A DNA stretch of 64,000 nt from Qipengyuania profundimaris (GTDB taxonomy: Bacteria; Pseudomonadota; Alphaproteobacteria; Sphingomonadales; Sphingomonadaceae). Position numbers and translations under genes: made by a program. Positions within the stretch are counted from its first letter, which is position 1. Every line of letters starts with the position of its first letter. The notes beneath the pieces are model-generated. The model ran no database searches. It was not told the DNA's origin and was given only the letters and a program-made list of their open reading frames with translations. Shown piece after piece: positions 56,840 to 64,000 of the stretch. The stretch is from contig NZ_JAVAIM010000001.1 of NCBI RefSeq assembly GCF_030717945.1, positions 743,131 to 807,130 of the forward strand. Reading direction: 5' to 3'.

Positions 56840-58882
56840 TCAGCCTTCGTCTTCGGCTATCTCCAGCGTCGGTCGCGGACTGGGCATTTCCGCGTCGCGA
56901 TCGCCGGTCTTCAGATAGGTATCGAACCAGCGCATCATCCGCAGGTTGTAGTCGTAGCGCGCGGCGGCCTTCTGGTTGCCGTGTCCCTCGCCCGGATAGA
57001 GCACGAGGCGTACCGGCACATCGGGCTTGCGCACTTTCATCGAACGATAGAGCTCGTAGCTCTGGCTGGGCGAGACGCGCGTGTCTTCCTCGCCGTGTAA
57101 AATCAGCAGGGGCGTGTTGGCCTTGTCGACATGGTAGATCGGGCTGACTTCAAGCATCCCCTGCCAATCGTCCCACGGCCATTTGCCGGAATGCACGTTG
57201 TACATCTCGTACGGGATGTCGGTCGTGCCGAACTTGCTGATCTGGTTGGAAATGCCGACGAACATCACACCGGCGGCAAATTCGTCCGACAAGGCAGTCG
57301 ATGACCATGCCGTAGCATAGCCGCCATACGATCCGCCGGTTACCCCGACGCGGTCGGCATCGGCAATCCCGGCCTCTACCAGCGCGCGCTTGGCATCGAC
57401 GAGATCGGTGAATTCGGGATCGGTGTAATTCCCGGTGTGCTGCTTGGAAAAGGCCGTGCCGTAACCGGTGGAGCCGCGATAGTTCGGCAGGAATACGGCA
57501 TACCCCTGTCCGGCAGCAACCTGGCCCGGGCCACTGTAGCTTGTATTCCAGCCATCGGATTCGTGGGCTTCCGGTCCGCCGTGCACGTCGAGGATCAGCG
57601 GGGCGCCGCCGCGCGGAACGCCGCCGACAGGCTCGATCAATACGCCTTCTACCTGCTGGCCGTCACGCGCCGTGAAGGTCATCGTGCGCTGGTTGCCGAA
57701 GTCGATTTCCGAGAGCCAGGGGTTGTGCGTCGTCCAGCGCTGGAAAGCGCCGTTGGACCAGACGAACAATTCGGTCGGGTGCCGCGCGCTGCTGGCTTCG
57801 ACTGCGATCGTGCCGCCGCCCGTCTCGAGGCTTGAGAGCAGCAGGTCGCCGCCCTCATGTTCTTCGGCAACGCTGCCATCGGCATTGTACATGCGCAGCG
57901 CGCTCTCCGCGCCCTTGTGGATCACTGCGGCCAGGCGACCGTCGGCGAGCCATGCCGCATCGACGGCGGCCTCCGGCGCGCCTGCATTGAGCGCGCGATA
58001 CTGGCCGCTGGCAAGATCGACGAGGTGGAGCGTCGTATCCGCAGGGTCGTTCATATCGACGCCGGCGATCATCGATAGCTGCCGACCATCGGGCGACACC
58101 TCGATGTCTCCCAGCTTACCTGGCGTTTCAATCACGCGCAGGACCCGGCCGTTCGTCAGATCGAGCACATGAGCGCGCTTGGATGTATAGGCATCGTCGA
58201 TCTGCGGCGTCGGCGCGCTGTCGACCACCGCCGTGCGGCCATTGGGCGCGACGCGGAAGGCGCTTACATAACCGGGAATTGTAACGGCGCGCGGATCGGC
58301 GTCCACTTCCCCGCCGACATTTGCGGCGAACAGACGGTTGAGACGGGCTTCTTCCTCATAGACGATGGCGTTGAAGCCGGCCTTGGCTTCCTTTTCGCGA
58401 GCAGTGTCTTCTTCGGCACCGGCCAGTAGCCATATGCGCGAGCCATCCGGGGCCCAGGCGTAGGCGCGGACATCCGCGCCATCGACCGCGGCGAGCTTGC
58501 GCTGCGCGCCGCCATCGACCGGAATGCCCCAGACCGCGCGGTCCTCGTCCTCATCGGCCCAGACGAAGCTGACCATCCGCCCGTCGGGCGAGAACGCTAT
58601 CGACGAGGCGCTGATGTCATCGGGCAGGAATTCGCGGGCATTGTTCGGGCCGTACGCCATGCTGAGCCGGAGGCTGGTCGAACCGTTGTCCTCGCCCTCG
58701 GTCACGTCGGGCAGGCTGGCGGTGGTGTATGCCACACGGCTGCCATCGGGGGAGACGGCGATCGTACCCACGCTTTCCAGCTTGGCGACGTCTTCCGGCG
58801 TCATCGGCCGGGCCTGCGCCTGCGCAGCAAGCGATGCGGTGGCCAGAAGGGTTGCAGCAGTAGTCGCGGCGCGAAGGATCAT
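56840..58882 (-). CDS. Secreted S9 family prolyl-oligopeptidase-like serine peptidase
   Basis: 680 aa. Signal peptide (MILRAATTAATLLATASLAAQAQA), a beta-propeller region (repeated SPDG/APDGS blades) to about residue 420, then the alpha/beta-hydrolase domain with catalytic Ser in VTGGSYGGYATAW, Asp in LHGEEDTRVSPSQ and His in YPGEGHGNQKAA. Probably cleaves short peptides outside the cytoplasm. I start at ATG 58882 at the signal peptide; upstream MVAMKRP is unlikely. Diverges from a DUF885 gene across 181 bp. Confidence 0.95.
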   Translation of the reverse strand: MILRAATTAATLLATASLAAQAQARPMTPEDVAKLESVGTIAVSPDGSRVAYTTASLPDVTEGEDNGSTSLRLSMAYGPNNAREFLPDDISASSIAFSPDGRMVSFVWADEDEDRAVWGIPVDGGAQRKLAAVDGADVRAYAWAPDGSRIWLLAGAEEDTAREKEAKAGFNAIVYEEEARLNRLFAANVGGEVDADPRAVTIPGYVSAFRVAPNGRTAVVDSAPTPQIDDAYTSKRAHVLDLTNGRVLRVIETPGKLGDIEVSPDGRQLSMIAGVDMNDPADTTLHLVDLASGQYRALNAGAPEAAVDAAWLADGRLAAVIHKGAESALRMYNADGSVAEEHEGGDLLLSSLETGGGTIAVEASSARHPTELFVWSNGAFQRWTTHNPWLSEIDFGNQRTMTFTARDGQQVEGVLIEPVGGVPRGGAPLILDVHGGPEAHESDGWNTSYSGPGQVAAGQGYAVFLPNYRGSTGYGTAFSKQHTGNYTDPEFTDLVDAKRALVEAGIADADRVGVTGGSYGGYATAWSSTALSDEFAAGVMFVGISNQISKFGTTDIPYEMYNVHSGKWPWDDWQGMLEVSPIYHVDKANTPLLILHGEEDTRVSPSQSYELYRSMKVRKPDVPVRLVLYPGEGHGNQKAAARYDYNLRMMRWFDTYLKTGDRDAEMPSPRPTLEIAEDEG

Positions 58883-59063
58883 CGAAATTCCTCTCTCGAA
58901 AAGAACGGTTGGGCGCTTCATAGCGACCATCGCGCGAAGGGCAAATGATGCGCGAGTGCGCCATGCCGTTCGTCGAGCATGGGGCGACGGTCGTCTGCAT
59001 CTTCGCTTGAGTCGATCTATCCCGTGTCATAGGCCGACAACACACGAATTTCAGGGGATCGAT

Positions 59064-60881
59064 ATGACCAGTTTCCGCAGGGCCCTCCTAGCCGCTACCG
59101 CCTTCTCCCTCGTTGTCGCCCATCCTGGTGCAGCGCTGGCGCAGGATGCCACTGTTACGACAGGACAGACTACCGAGCGCGACCGGCTGTTCGAACTTTT
59201 CGCAGAAGCGGATGCGCGCAGTCTCGAGCTGGAACCCCTCAGTCGGCTGTTCCGTGGCGACGACACGAATGCCGACCGGCTCGGAGACTACCTGACTGAC
59301 TCCAGTTTCTACGCCTCGCGGCTCGACAGTCAGCTCAATCTTGCGCTGCTCGACCAGATCGACCGCAGCAAGCTCGCGCCGACCGACCAAATGGCCTACG
59401 ATGTTTTCAAATATCAGCAGGAAACGGCTCTACGCGGCCAGACCGACGAGATCCGCGCGCTGACCGAAGTGCGGCCGATCAATCACTTCTTCGGTTTCCA
59501 CACCTTCTACCCCAATTTCGCCAGCGGCAATGGCGCTGCGCAGTTCAAGACCCTCGCAAACTACGAGGACAATCTCAGCCGTCATGACGATTACATCGCC
59601 ATCAGCGACCGCGCGATCGAGCGGTCGCGCGAAGGGATGGAAAGCGGCGTGCTGGAAACCAAGCTCACCATCGGCCGCGTGATCGAACAGCTCGATACGC
59701 TGCTGGCGGTGCCGCTGGCCGAATCGCAATTCATGGGCCCGGTGCAGAACTTCCCCGAGGAGTTCTCCGACGCCGACAAGGCTCGTCTGACGGCCGCTTA
59801 CGAAGCAAAAACGCGCGAGATCAACGCCGCGCACGAGCGGGTGCGCGATTTCCTGCGCGACGAATATTTGCCCGCGGCCCGCGACACCATCGGCCTCAGC
59901 CAGATGCAGGGCGGCGAGAAGCTCTATGCCCAGCTGATCGAGCAGACCACGACCTTGCCGCTGGAGGCGGATTACATCCACAATCTCGGACTCAGCGAGG
60001 TGACGCGGATCAAGGGTTCCCTCGAAGCGCTGCAGGCCGAAGTCGGCTTCGAAGGCACGCTCAACGAGTTCTTCGATTACGTCCGCACCGACGAGCAGTT
60101 CAAGCCGGAAAGCCGCGAATGGCTGACGCAGGACTTCTATCGCATCGGCGAAATCGTCGACGGCAAGATCGGCGACTACTTCTCGCTGCTGCCGAAGTCG
60201 GAACTTAAGATCGAGCCTTACGATGTGTCGATCGAGCGGTATTCCGCGGGTGGCTCGTACCAGTCCGGCGCGCCGGACGGCTCGCGGCCCGGCACTTTCT
60301 ATTTCAACGCCTACGACCTGCCGAGCCGCCTCACCACCGGCAACGTGACGCTCTATCTTCACGAGGGCGCGCCGGGGCATCACTTCCAGATCAGCCTTGC
60401 GCAGGAGAATACCGACCTGCCGGCCTTCATGCGCTTCGGCGGCACCACGGCCTTCGTCGAGGGCTGGGCGCTTTACTCTGAAACGCTGGGCTACGACATG
60501 GGCCTCTTCGACGACCCATGGGCGCGTTACGGCACGCTGCAGGACGAGCAGCTGCGCGCCATGCGGCTGGTGGTCGACACCGGCATCCATTCGAAGGGCT
60601 GGACGCGCGACCAGGCGATCAACTTCATGCTCGATAATTCGGGCATGACGCGCACCGAGGTCGAGAACGAGGTCGACCGCTATATCGCCATCCCGAGCCA
60701 GGCGCTGGCCTACAAGATCGGCGCGCTTAAAATACAGGAGCTGCGTGACCGCGCGAAGCAGCAGCTCGGCAATCGCTTCGATATCAAGGATTTCCACGCG
60801 CAGGTCCTCAACACAGGCGGCTTGCCGCTGCCCGTGCTGGAATCCAAGATCGACCGCTGGATCGCCAACGGCGGCGGGTAA
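59064..60881 (+). CDS. Secreted DUF885 family protein
   Basis: 605 aa with a signal peptide (MTSFRRALLAATAFSLVVAHPGAALAQ). The DUF885 core contains TLYLHEGAPGHHFQISLAQENTDLPAFMRFGGTTAFVEGWALYSETLGYDMG: an HEGxPGHH motif followed by a distant Glu (EGWALY), resembling a zinc-metallopeptidase site. DUF885 proteins are lipoprotein-like or secreted and thought to be peptidases. The neighbouring S9 enzyme may act in the same peptide-use route. Confidence 0.92.
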   Translation: MTSFRRALLAATAFSLVVAHPGAALAQDATVTTGQTTERDRLFELFAEADARSLELEPLSRLFRGDDTNADRLGDYLTDSSFYASRLDSQLNLALLDQIDRSKLAPTDQMAYDVFKYQQETALRGQTDEIRALTEVRPINHFFGFHTFYPNFASGNGAAQFKTLANYEDNLSRHDDYIAISDRAIERSREGMESGVLETKLTIGRVIEQLDTLLAVPLAESQFMGPVQNFPEEFSDADKARLTAAYEAKTREINAAHERVRDFLRDEYLPAARDTIGLSQMQGGEKLYAQLIEQTTTLPLEADYIHNLGLSEVTRIKGSLEALQAEVGFEGTLNEFFDYVRTDEQFKPESREWLTQDFYRIGEIVDGKIGDYFSLLPKSELKIEPYDVSIERYSAGGSYQSGAPDGSRPGTFYFNAYDLPSRLTTGNVTLYLHEGAPGHHFQISLAQENTDLPAFMRFGGTTAFVEGWALYSETLGYDMGLFDDPWARYGTLQDEQLRAMRLVVDTGIHSKGWTRDQAINFMLDNSGMTRTEVENEVDRYIAIPSQALAYKIGALKIQELRDRAKQQLGNRFDIKDFHAQVLNTGGLPLPVLESKIDRWIANGGG

Positions 60882-60903
60882 AAGCGCTCAGGGCCATCTG
60901 GCG

Positions 60904-60937
60904 CCATGAAACCGCGCCGATTAAGCGGGTTTCATGG
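60904..60937 (+). promoter_or_regulatory. Hairpin enclosing the GT87 start codon
   Basis: A perfect 10-bp inverted repeat CCATGAAACC (60904-60913) and GGTTTCATGG (60928-60937), extended inside by CGC/GCG (60915-60917 with 60925-60927). The second arm contains the start codon ATG (60934-60936) and its last upstream bases. If formed in the mRNA it would hide the start codon. Confidence 0.7.
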
Positions 60938-62106
60938 ACGCCCGCTCTTTCTTCCGCGACGCGCACTGGCTGACCGGCCAGCGCGTGCGCGGCTACGCGC
61001 TGCTCCTGGGGCTGGCCTCGCTGGCGCTACTTGCGAACAGTTTCGTCAAGGCGATGGGCGTGGAAGGTACGGACTTCCTTGCATTCTGGGGAGCAGGGAA
61101 TGTGATTGTGCAGGGCGATCCTGCCTCGGCTTACGATCTGGCGGTCCAGCAGCGGATACAAACCGGCACCGGCAGCGAAGGCTGGTTCGCCTTCGTCAAT
61201 CCGCCGCCCTTTCTCTTCGCCGTAGCACCTTTCGGAGCCTTACCGTTTCCCGTCGCGTGGCTGGTATGGGTCGCAATCACCTATGCGCTCTGGGCTTGGG
61301 CCGGCATTCGCGCCTTTCCGAAGCTGTGGCCGCTGGTCTTGGTTTATCCGGGAGCACTCATTGCGGCGGGCCATGCTCAGACCGGCCTGCTGACCGGCGC
61401 GCTACTGGTGCTGGCGGCGCACGCTTTCACTCACCGCCACGTGTGGTCGGGAGCGGCGATCGGCGCTCTCGTCATCAAGCCGCATCTCGCAGTTCTCGCG
61501 CCATTCTGGTTCGCAGCCAGCGGTCGGTGGAGCGCATTCATCGCGGCAGGCGCCACGGCTGTGGGCCTCGTCCTGCTTTCCTGGGCCGTATTCGGCGCCC
61601 AGACCCTGCTGGCCTATACGACCAGCTGGGAAGCGAGCGCTGCGCTGATGGAGGGCGTCAATCGCGATTTCCTGCTGCGGATGACGACCTTCTACTCGCA
61701 GACCCGTCTGCTCGCGGGAGATACGGCGGCTGCGATTGCAGGCGGGCTTTCGTTCTCACTCGCGCTGGCTGCGACGGTACTGTCGGCGAGGCGCTTTCGC
61801 GAAGATCCATCGGCGATCGCTGCGACAGCGTTGGCGGCGACGGCGCTCGCCTCGCCCTATCTGTTCAATTACGACCTGCCCTTCCTGATCTATCCGACCC
61901 TGTGGCTGGTCGACCGGGGACTGCGGGACGGCTTCCGCCCCTACGAAAAGCTCGCGCTCGTCGCGCTTTGGTTCGCGCCGTATGCGACGCGCGCGGCGGC
62001 CCTGCCGCTCGGTATCAACCTGATGCCGCTCGCCGCGCTTGTCCTGTTATGGCTGGTGTGGAGCAGGGCGGCTGCAGACCATGCGGGAACCCGATCCGCC
62101 CGATAG
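60934..62106 (+). CDS. DUF2029/GT87-type membrane glycosyltransferase
   Basis: 390 aa with about nine to ten hydrophobic segments. An early charged loop GTDFLAFWGAGNVIVQGDPASAYDLAVQQ, FVNPPPFLFAVAPFGALP (the conserved NPPP loop of GT87 mannosyltransferases) and GAAIGALVIKPHLAVLAPFWF match the family. GT87 enzymes use polyprenyl-phosphate sugar donors. The start codon lies in a hairpin (60904-60937). A frame starting at the other ATG of the hairpin (60906) is open but has no family features. Confidence 0.88.
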   Translation: MDARSFFRDAHWLTGQRVRGYALLLGLASLALLANSFVKAMGVEGTDFLAFWGAGNVIVQGDPASAYDLAVQQRIQTGTGSEGWFAFVNPPPFLFAVAPFGALPFPVAWLVWVAITYALWAWAGIRAFPKLWPLVLVYPGALIAAGHAQTGLLTGALLVLAAHAFTHRHVWSGAAIGALVIKPHLAVLAPFWFAASGRWSAFIAAGATAVGLVLLSWAVFGAQTLLAYTTSWEASAALMEGVNRDFLLRMTTFYSQTRLLAGDTAAAIAGGLSFSLALAATVLSARRFREDPSAIAATALAATALASPYLFNYDLPFLIYPTLWLVDRGLRDGFRPYEKLALVALWFAPYATRAAALPLGINLMPLAALVLLWLVWSRAAADHAGTRSAR

Positions 62107-62155
62107 GTGTTCATACCCACTAGGACGGAGGGAAAGCATTTCATGAGGTTAGCCC

Positions 62156-62311
62156 ATGTCGAGCATGTCCTTCCACAGTAGCCGCCCCGATCGGTGGGTG
62201 AAGCCGAAGCCCGTCAGCGACAGTTCCGCTCGCTTTCAGACCTATGGCAAGATCCTTCCGATGGAGAGCGAAGAGCCGGGCTTCCTTGCCCGTCTGTTCG
62301 GTCGGCGCTGA
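62156..62311 (+). CDS. Small hypothetical protein (51 aa)
   Basis: Translation begins MSSMSFHSSRPDRWVKPKPV and ends EPGFLARLFGRR; the middle reads SARFQTYGKILPMESE. GAGG lies 8 nt upstream of ATG 62156, and a strong terminator follows 19 nt after the stop. The basic, aromatic-rich start and the FLARLF tail look like a real short protein. No membrane segment. I cannot name a family. Met 4 (62165) is an alternative start. Confidence 0.7.
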   Translation: MSSMSFHSSRPDRWVKPKPVSDSSARFQTYGKILPMESEEPGFLARLFGRR

Positions 62312-62330
62312 GGGTTCAGTCAAAGGATAA

Positions 62331-62366
62331 GGGGCCGGGAGTAACGTCCACTCCCGGCCCCTTTTT
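62331..62366. terminator. Rho-independent terminator between the 51-aa gene and the symporter
   Basis: GGGGCCGGGAGT (62331-62342) and ACTCCCGGCCCC (62350-62361), 12 perfect base pairs with a 7-nt loop, then TTTTT. On the minus strand the T-run is interrupted (TTATCCTTTG). It supports the 51-aa ORF as an expressed gene. Confidence 0.95.
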
Positions 62367-62391
62367 CTTTGCCGCTACCTGACGAAGCCCG

Positions 62392-63915
62392 TCAGTACTC
62401 CTCGGGCTCCTCCGGTGTCGCGGCGTGATGGTCCTTGCCCGCCGTGCGGTCGCCCTTGGCCAGCTTGAACACGACGCCCGAGAGCAGCGCGAGCGCCAAT
62501 AGGTTGGGCAGCGCCATCGCGGCGTTCGAGATGTCGCCCAAGCGCCAGACCAGCTCGCTCGGTTGAGCCGCACCCAGCCAGATGACCACGCACCAGAGCA
62601 CGCGCCATGCCATATGCAGCTTGCGCTCGCCCGACCGCGTCGAGCCCTTCATCCGGTCATAGAGGAAAGTGATCGCCCGCTCTCCGTAGTAGCTCCACGT
62701 CAGCAGCGTGGTGAAGACGAAGAGGATCAGCGCGATCGACGCCACCAGCGTCCCGATAGGAATGCTCGCGATTTCGAGCGGGAAGGCAGCCGCGAAAGCT
62801 CCGCTGGTCATCTCGAAGCCGACCCGGTCGGATTGCCAGGCATGCAGCACCGGCTCGCCCGCCGCGGTGAAATCGCCACGCACGGTGAGGATGACCAGAG
62901 CCGTCATGGTGCAGATCACGATGGTGTCGATGAAGGTCCCGAGCATCGCCATGCGGCCCTGCGTCTCCGGATCGTCCGTTTGCGCCACGGCATGGGCAAT
63001 GGCCGTCGAGCCCTGGCCCGCCTCGTTGGAGAAGAGGCCGCGCGCAACACCGGCCCGGATGGCCAGGATGATCGCAGCACCCACGAAGCCGCCGCTCGCC
63101 GCTTGCGGATTGAACGCACCGTTGAAAATGCGGCTGAACGTTTCCGGCAGGTCGCCGAAGTTCAGGATCAGCGCGATTGCTGCCATCACGATATAGGCGG
63201 CGGCCATGAAGGGCACGACTTTCTCTGCCACGTTACCGATCGACTTGATGCCGCCGATGATGACGATGAACACGAGGATCGCGACGATCAGCCCGCCGAG
63301 CCATTCCTCGATCCCGAAGAGCTCGTTGAGCCCGTCGGCGACCGCGTTGGCCTGGATCGAATTGCCGGTGACGAGCGCCGAGAACAGCGTGCCGAGGCAG
63401 AAGATTACCGCCAGCCAGGTAAACTTCGGGCCGAGGCCCATCATGATATAGCTCATCGGGCCGCCGCGTTTCACGCCGTCGCTGGTGGTTTCGCGATAGC
63501 GGATGGCCAGCGAGCCCTCGGCGAAGGCCAGCGCCATGCCGAACAGGGCAGTGATCCACATCCAGAAGATCGCGCCCGGTCCACCAAGGGCGATGGCGGT
63601 GGCGACACCGGCGAGATTGCCGGTGCCGACCTGCCCCGACAATGCCGTCGACAACGCCGCGAAGGGCGAGATTTCACCCGCACCCTGGCTCTTGCGCCCG
63701 GCGAACAGGCCCTTGAAGGCGCTGCCCAGCTTGACGATGGGGTAGAACTTGAGGCCGACCATGATCCACAGGCCGATGCCCAGCAGGATGATGGTCATGG
63801 GCGGGAAGGGCAGGACTTCCGCCCCGTTCCACGTACCGCCCCAGATGAAGTCGGATATGTTGGTGACCGGCTGAATCAGCCGCTCGCCCAGACCTGGTGC
63901 CTGGCTGGTTGCCAT
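62392..63915 (-). CDS. Sodium:alanine/glycine symporter family protein (AGCS)
   Basis: 507 aa with about 11 membrane segments. AGCS marks: GIGLWIMVGLKFYPI, LSTALSGQVGTGNLAGVATAIALGGPGAIFWMWI, LFSNEAGQGSTAIAHAVAQTDDPETQG and TLLTWSYYGERAITFLYD. Takes up alanine or glycine with sodium. Start ATG 63915 (MATSQAPG); an in-frame ATG at 63933 is less likely because it overlaps the likely ribosome site. The window ends 85 bp upstream, probably in its promoter. Confidence 0.94.
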   Translation of the reverse strand: MATSQAPGLGERLIQPVTNISDFIWGGTWNGAEVLPFPPMTIILLGIGLWIMVGLKFYPIVKLGSAFKGLFAGRKSQGAGEISPFAALSTALSGQVGTGNLAGVATAIALGGPGAIFWMWITALFGMALAFAEGSLAIRYRETTSDGVKRGGPMSYIMMGLGPKFTWLAVIFCLGTLFSALVTGNSIQANAVADGLNELFGIEEWLGGLIVAILVFIVIIGGIKSIGNVAEKVVPFMAAAYIVMAAIALILNFGDLPETFSRIFNGAFNPQAASGGFVGAAIILAIRAGVARGLFSNEAGQGSTAIAHAVAQTDDPETQGRMAMLGTFIDTIVICTMTALVILTVRGDFTAAGEPVLHAWQSDRVGFEMTSGAFAAAFPLEIASIPIGTLVASIALILFVFTTLLTWSYYGERAITFLYDRMKGSTRSGERKLHMAWRVLWCVVIWLGAAQPSELVWRLGDISNAAMALPNLLALALLSGVVFKLAKGDRTAGKDHHAATPEEPEEY

Positions 63916-64000
63916 TGCAAGAATTCCCCTCATACGACCCGGATGGGTAAAGCGCGGAGGCTAGGGCCGAAGCGCGCGCTTGAAAAGGCCGGAAGTGCGG

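Noticed and set aside
60906-62123. 405-codon frame starting at the first ATG of the GT87 hairpin
   Set aside because: The overlapping frame from 60934 has the membrane segments and the NPPP motif; this one is Arg/Gly-rich with no pattern.

Overview
The window is high-GC (about 64-66% by eye) alphaproteobacterial chromosome, most likely from Sphingomonadales, family Erythrobacteraceae (Erythrobacter and relatives). The reasons are a crtY-crtI-crtB carotenoid cluster, a two-gene split metH behind an ArsR-methyltransferase regulator, a bifunctional cysNC, many GTG starts in 4-nt overlaps, and a full valine-degradation gene set. I see no phage, integrase, transposase, plasmid or CRISPR signal. 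It reads as core metabolism with some odd insertions and regulatory structures.

Layout. 1-2.3 kb: sulfate activation (cysNC cut by the left edge, cysD), divergent from a LuxR-type regulator with a palindrome between them. 3.4-6.8 kb: a pair of acyl-CoA dehydrogenases (one lacking its middle domain) divergent from an aldehyde dehydrogenase. 6.9-9.5 kb: tRNA-Ser, then a coupled cyclophilin / DUF1905 / META-like trio, then a VOC protein. 9.5-17.3 kb: rel (ppGpp), 5-oxoprolinase, a divergent GH3 protein. 17.4-24.4 kb: methionine operon (ArsR-methyltransferase regulator, metF, metH part 1, GNAT, metH part 2, TSUP exporter). 24.5-29.5 kb: tandem glycine riboswitch and gcvT-gcvH-gcvPA-gcvPB. 29.5-32.4 kb: flippase, sugar/choline-type nucleotidyltransferase and an Nmad3 protein. 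32.4-39.3 kb: valine catabolism on the minus strand (mmsA, isobutyryl-CoA dehydrogenase, HIBCH-type hydrolase, enoyl-CoA hydratase, mmsB), interrupted by lipoproteins, a RidA and a low-GC membrane ORF. 39.4-47.9 kb: DUF819 protein, tRNA-Gly, PLP lyase, SDR, GDT1-like protein, Dps, Pgl, Nudix, DinB, MFS. 47.9-55.8 kb: one minus-strand run crtY-crtI-LOG-crtB followed by an acyl-CoA carboxylase alpha/beta pair. 55.9-63.9 kb: envelope proteins (MipA, secreted S9 and DUF885 hydrolases, GT87, a 51-aa protein, an AGCS symporter).

How the genes fit together. One-carbon and sulfur metabolism is prominent: sulfate activation, methionine synthesis via MetF/MetH, and glycine cleavage feeding methylene-THF to MetF. 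Acyl-CoA catabolism (valine pathway, two other dehydrogenases, a biotin carboxylase) is the second theme. Carotenoid synthesis is complete from GGPP to beta-carotene (CrtB, CrtI, CrtY).

The points most worth a second look are the CTG start that crtB seems to require, a LOG-family gene locked by overlaps inside the carotenoid operon, a lower-GC mosaic block inside the carboxylase alpha subunit, two copies of a palindromic repeat each filling the gap just before a start codon, a strong palindrome 11 bp before the ArsR-methyltransferase start codon, and a hairpin enclosing the GT87 start codon. None of these amounts to a clearly new multi-gene system. I found no convincing undescribed pathway or defence system here.
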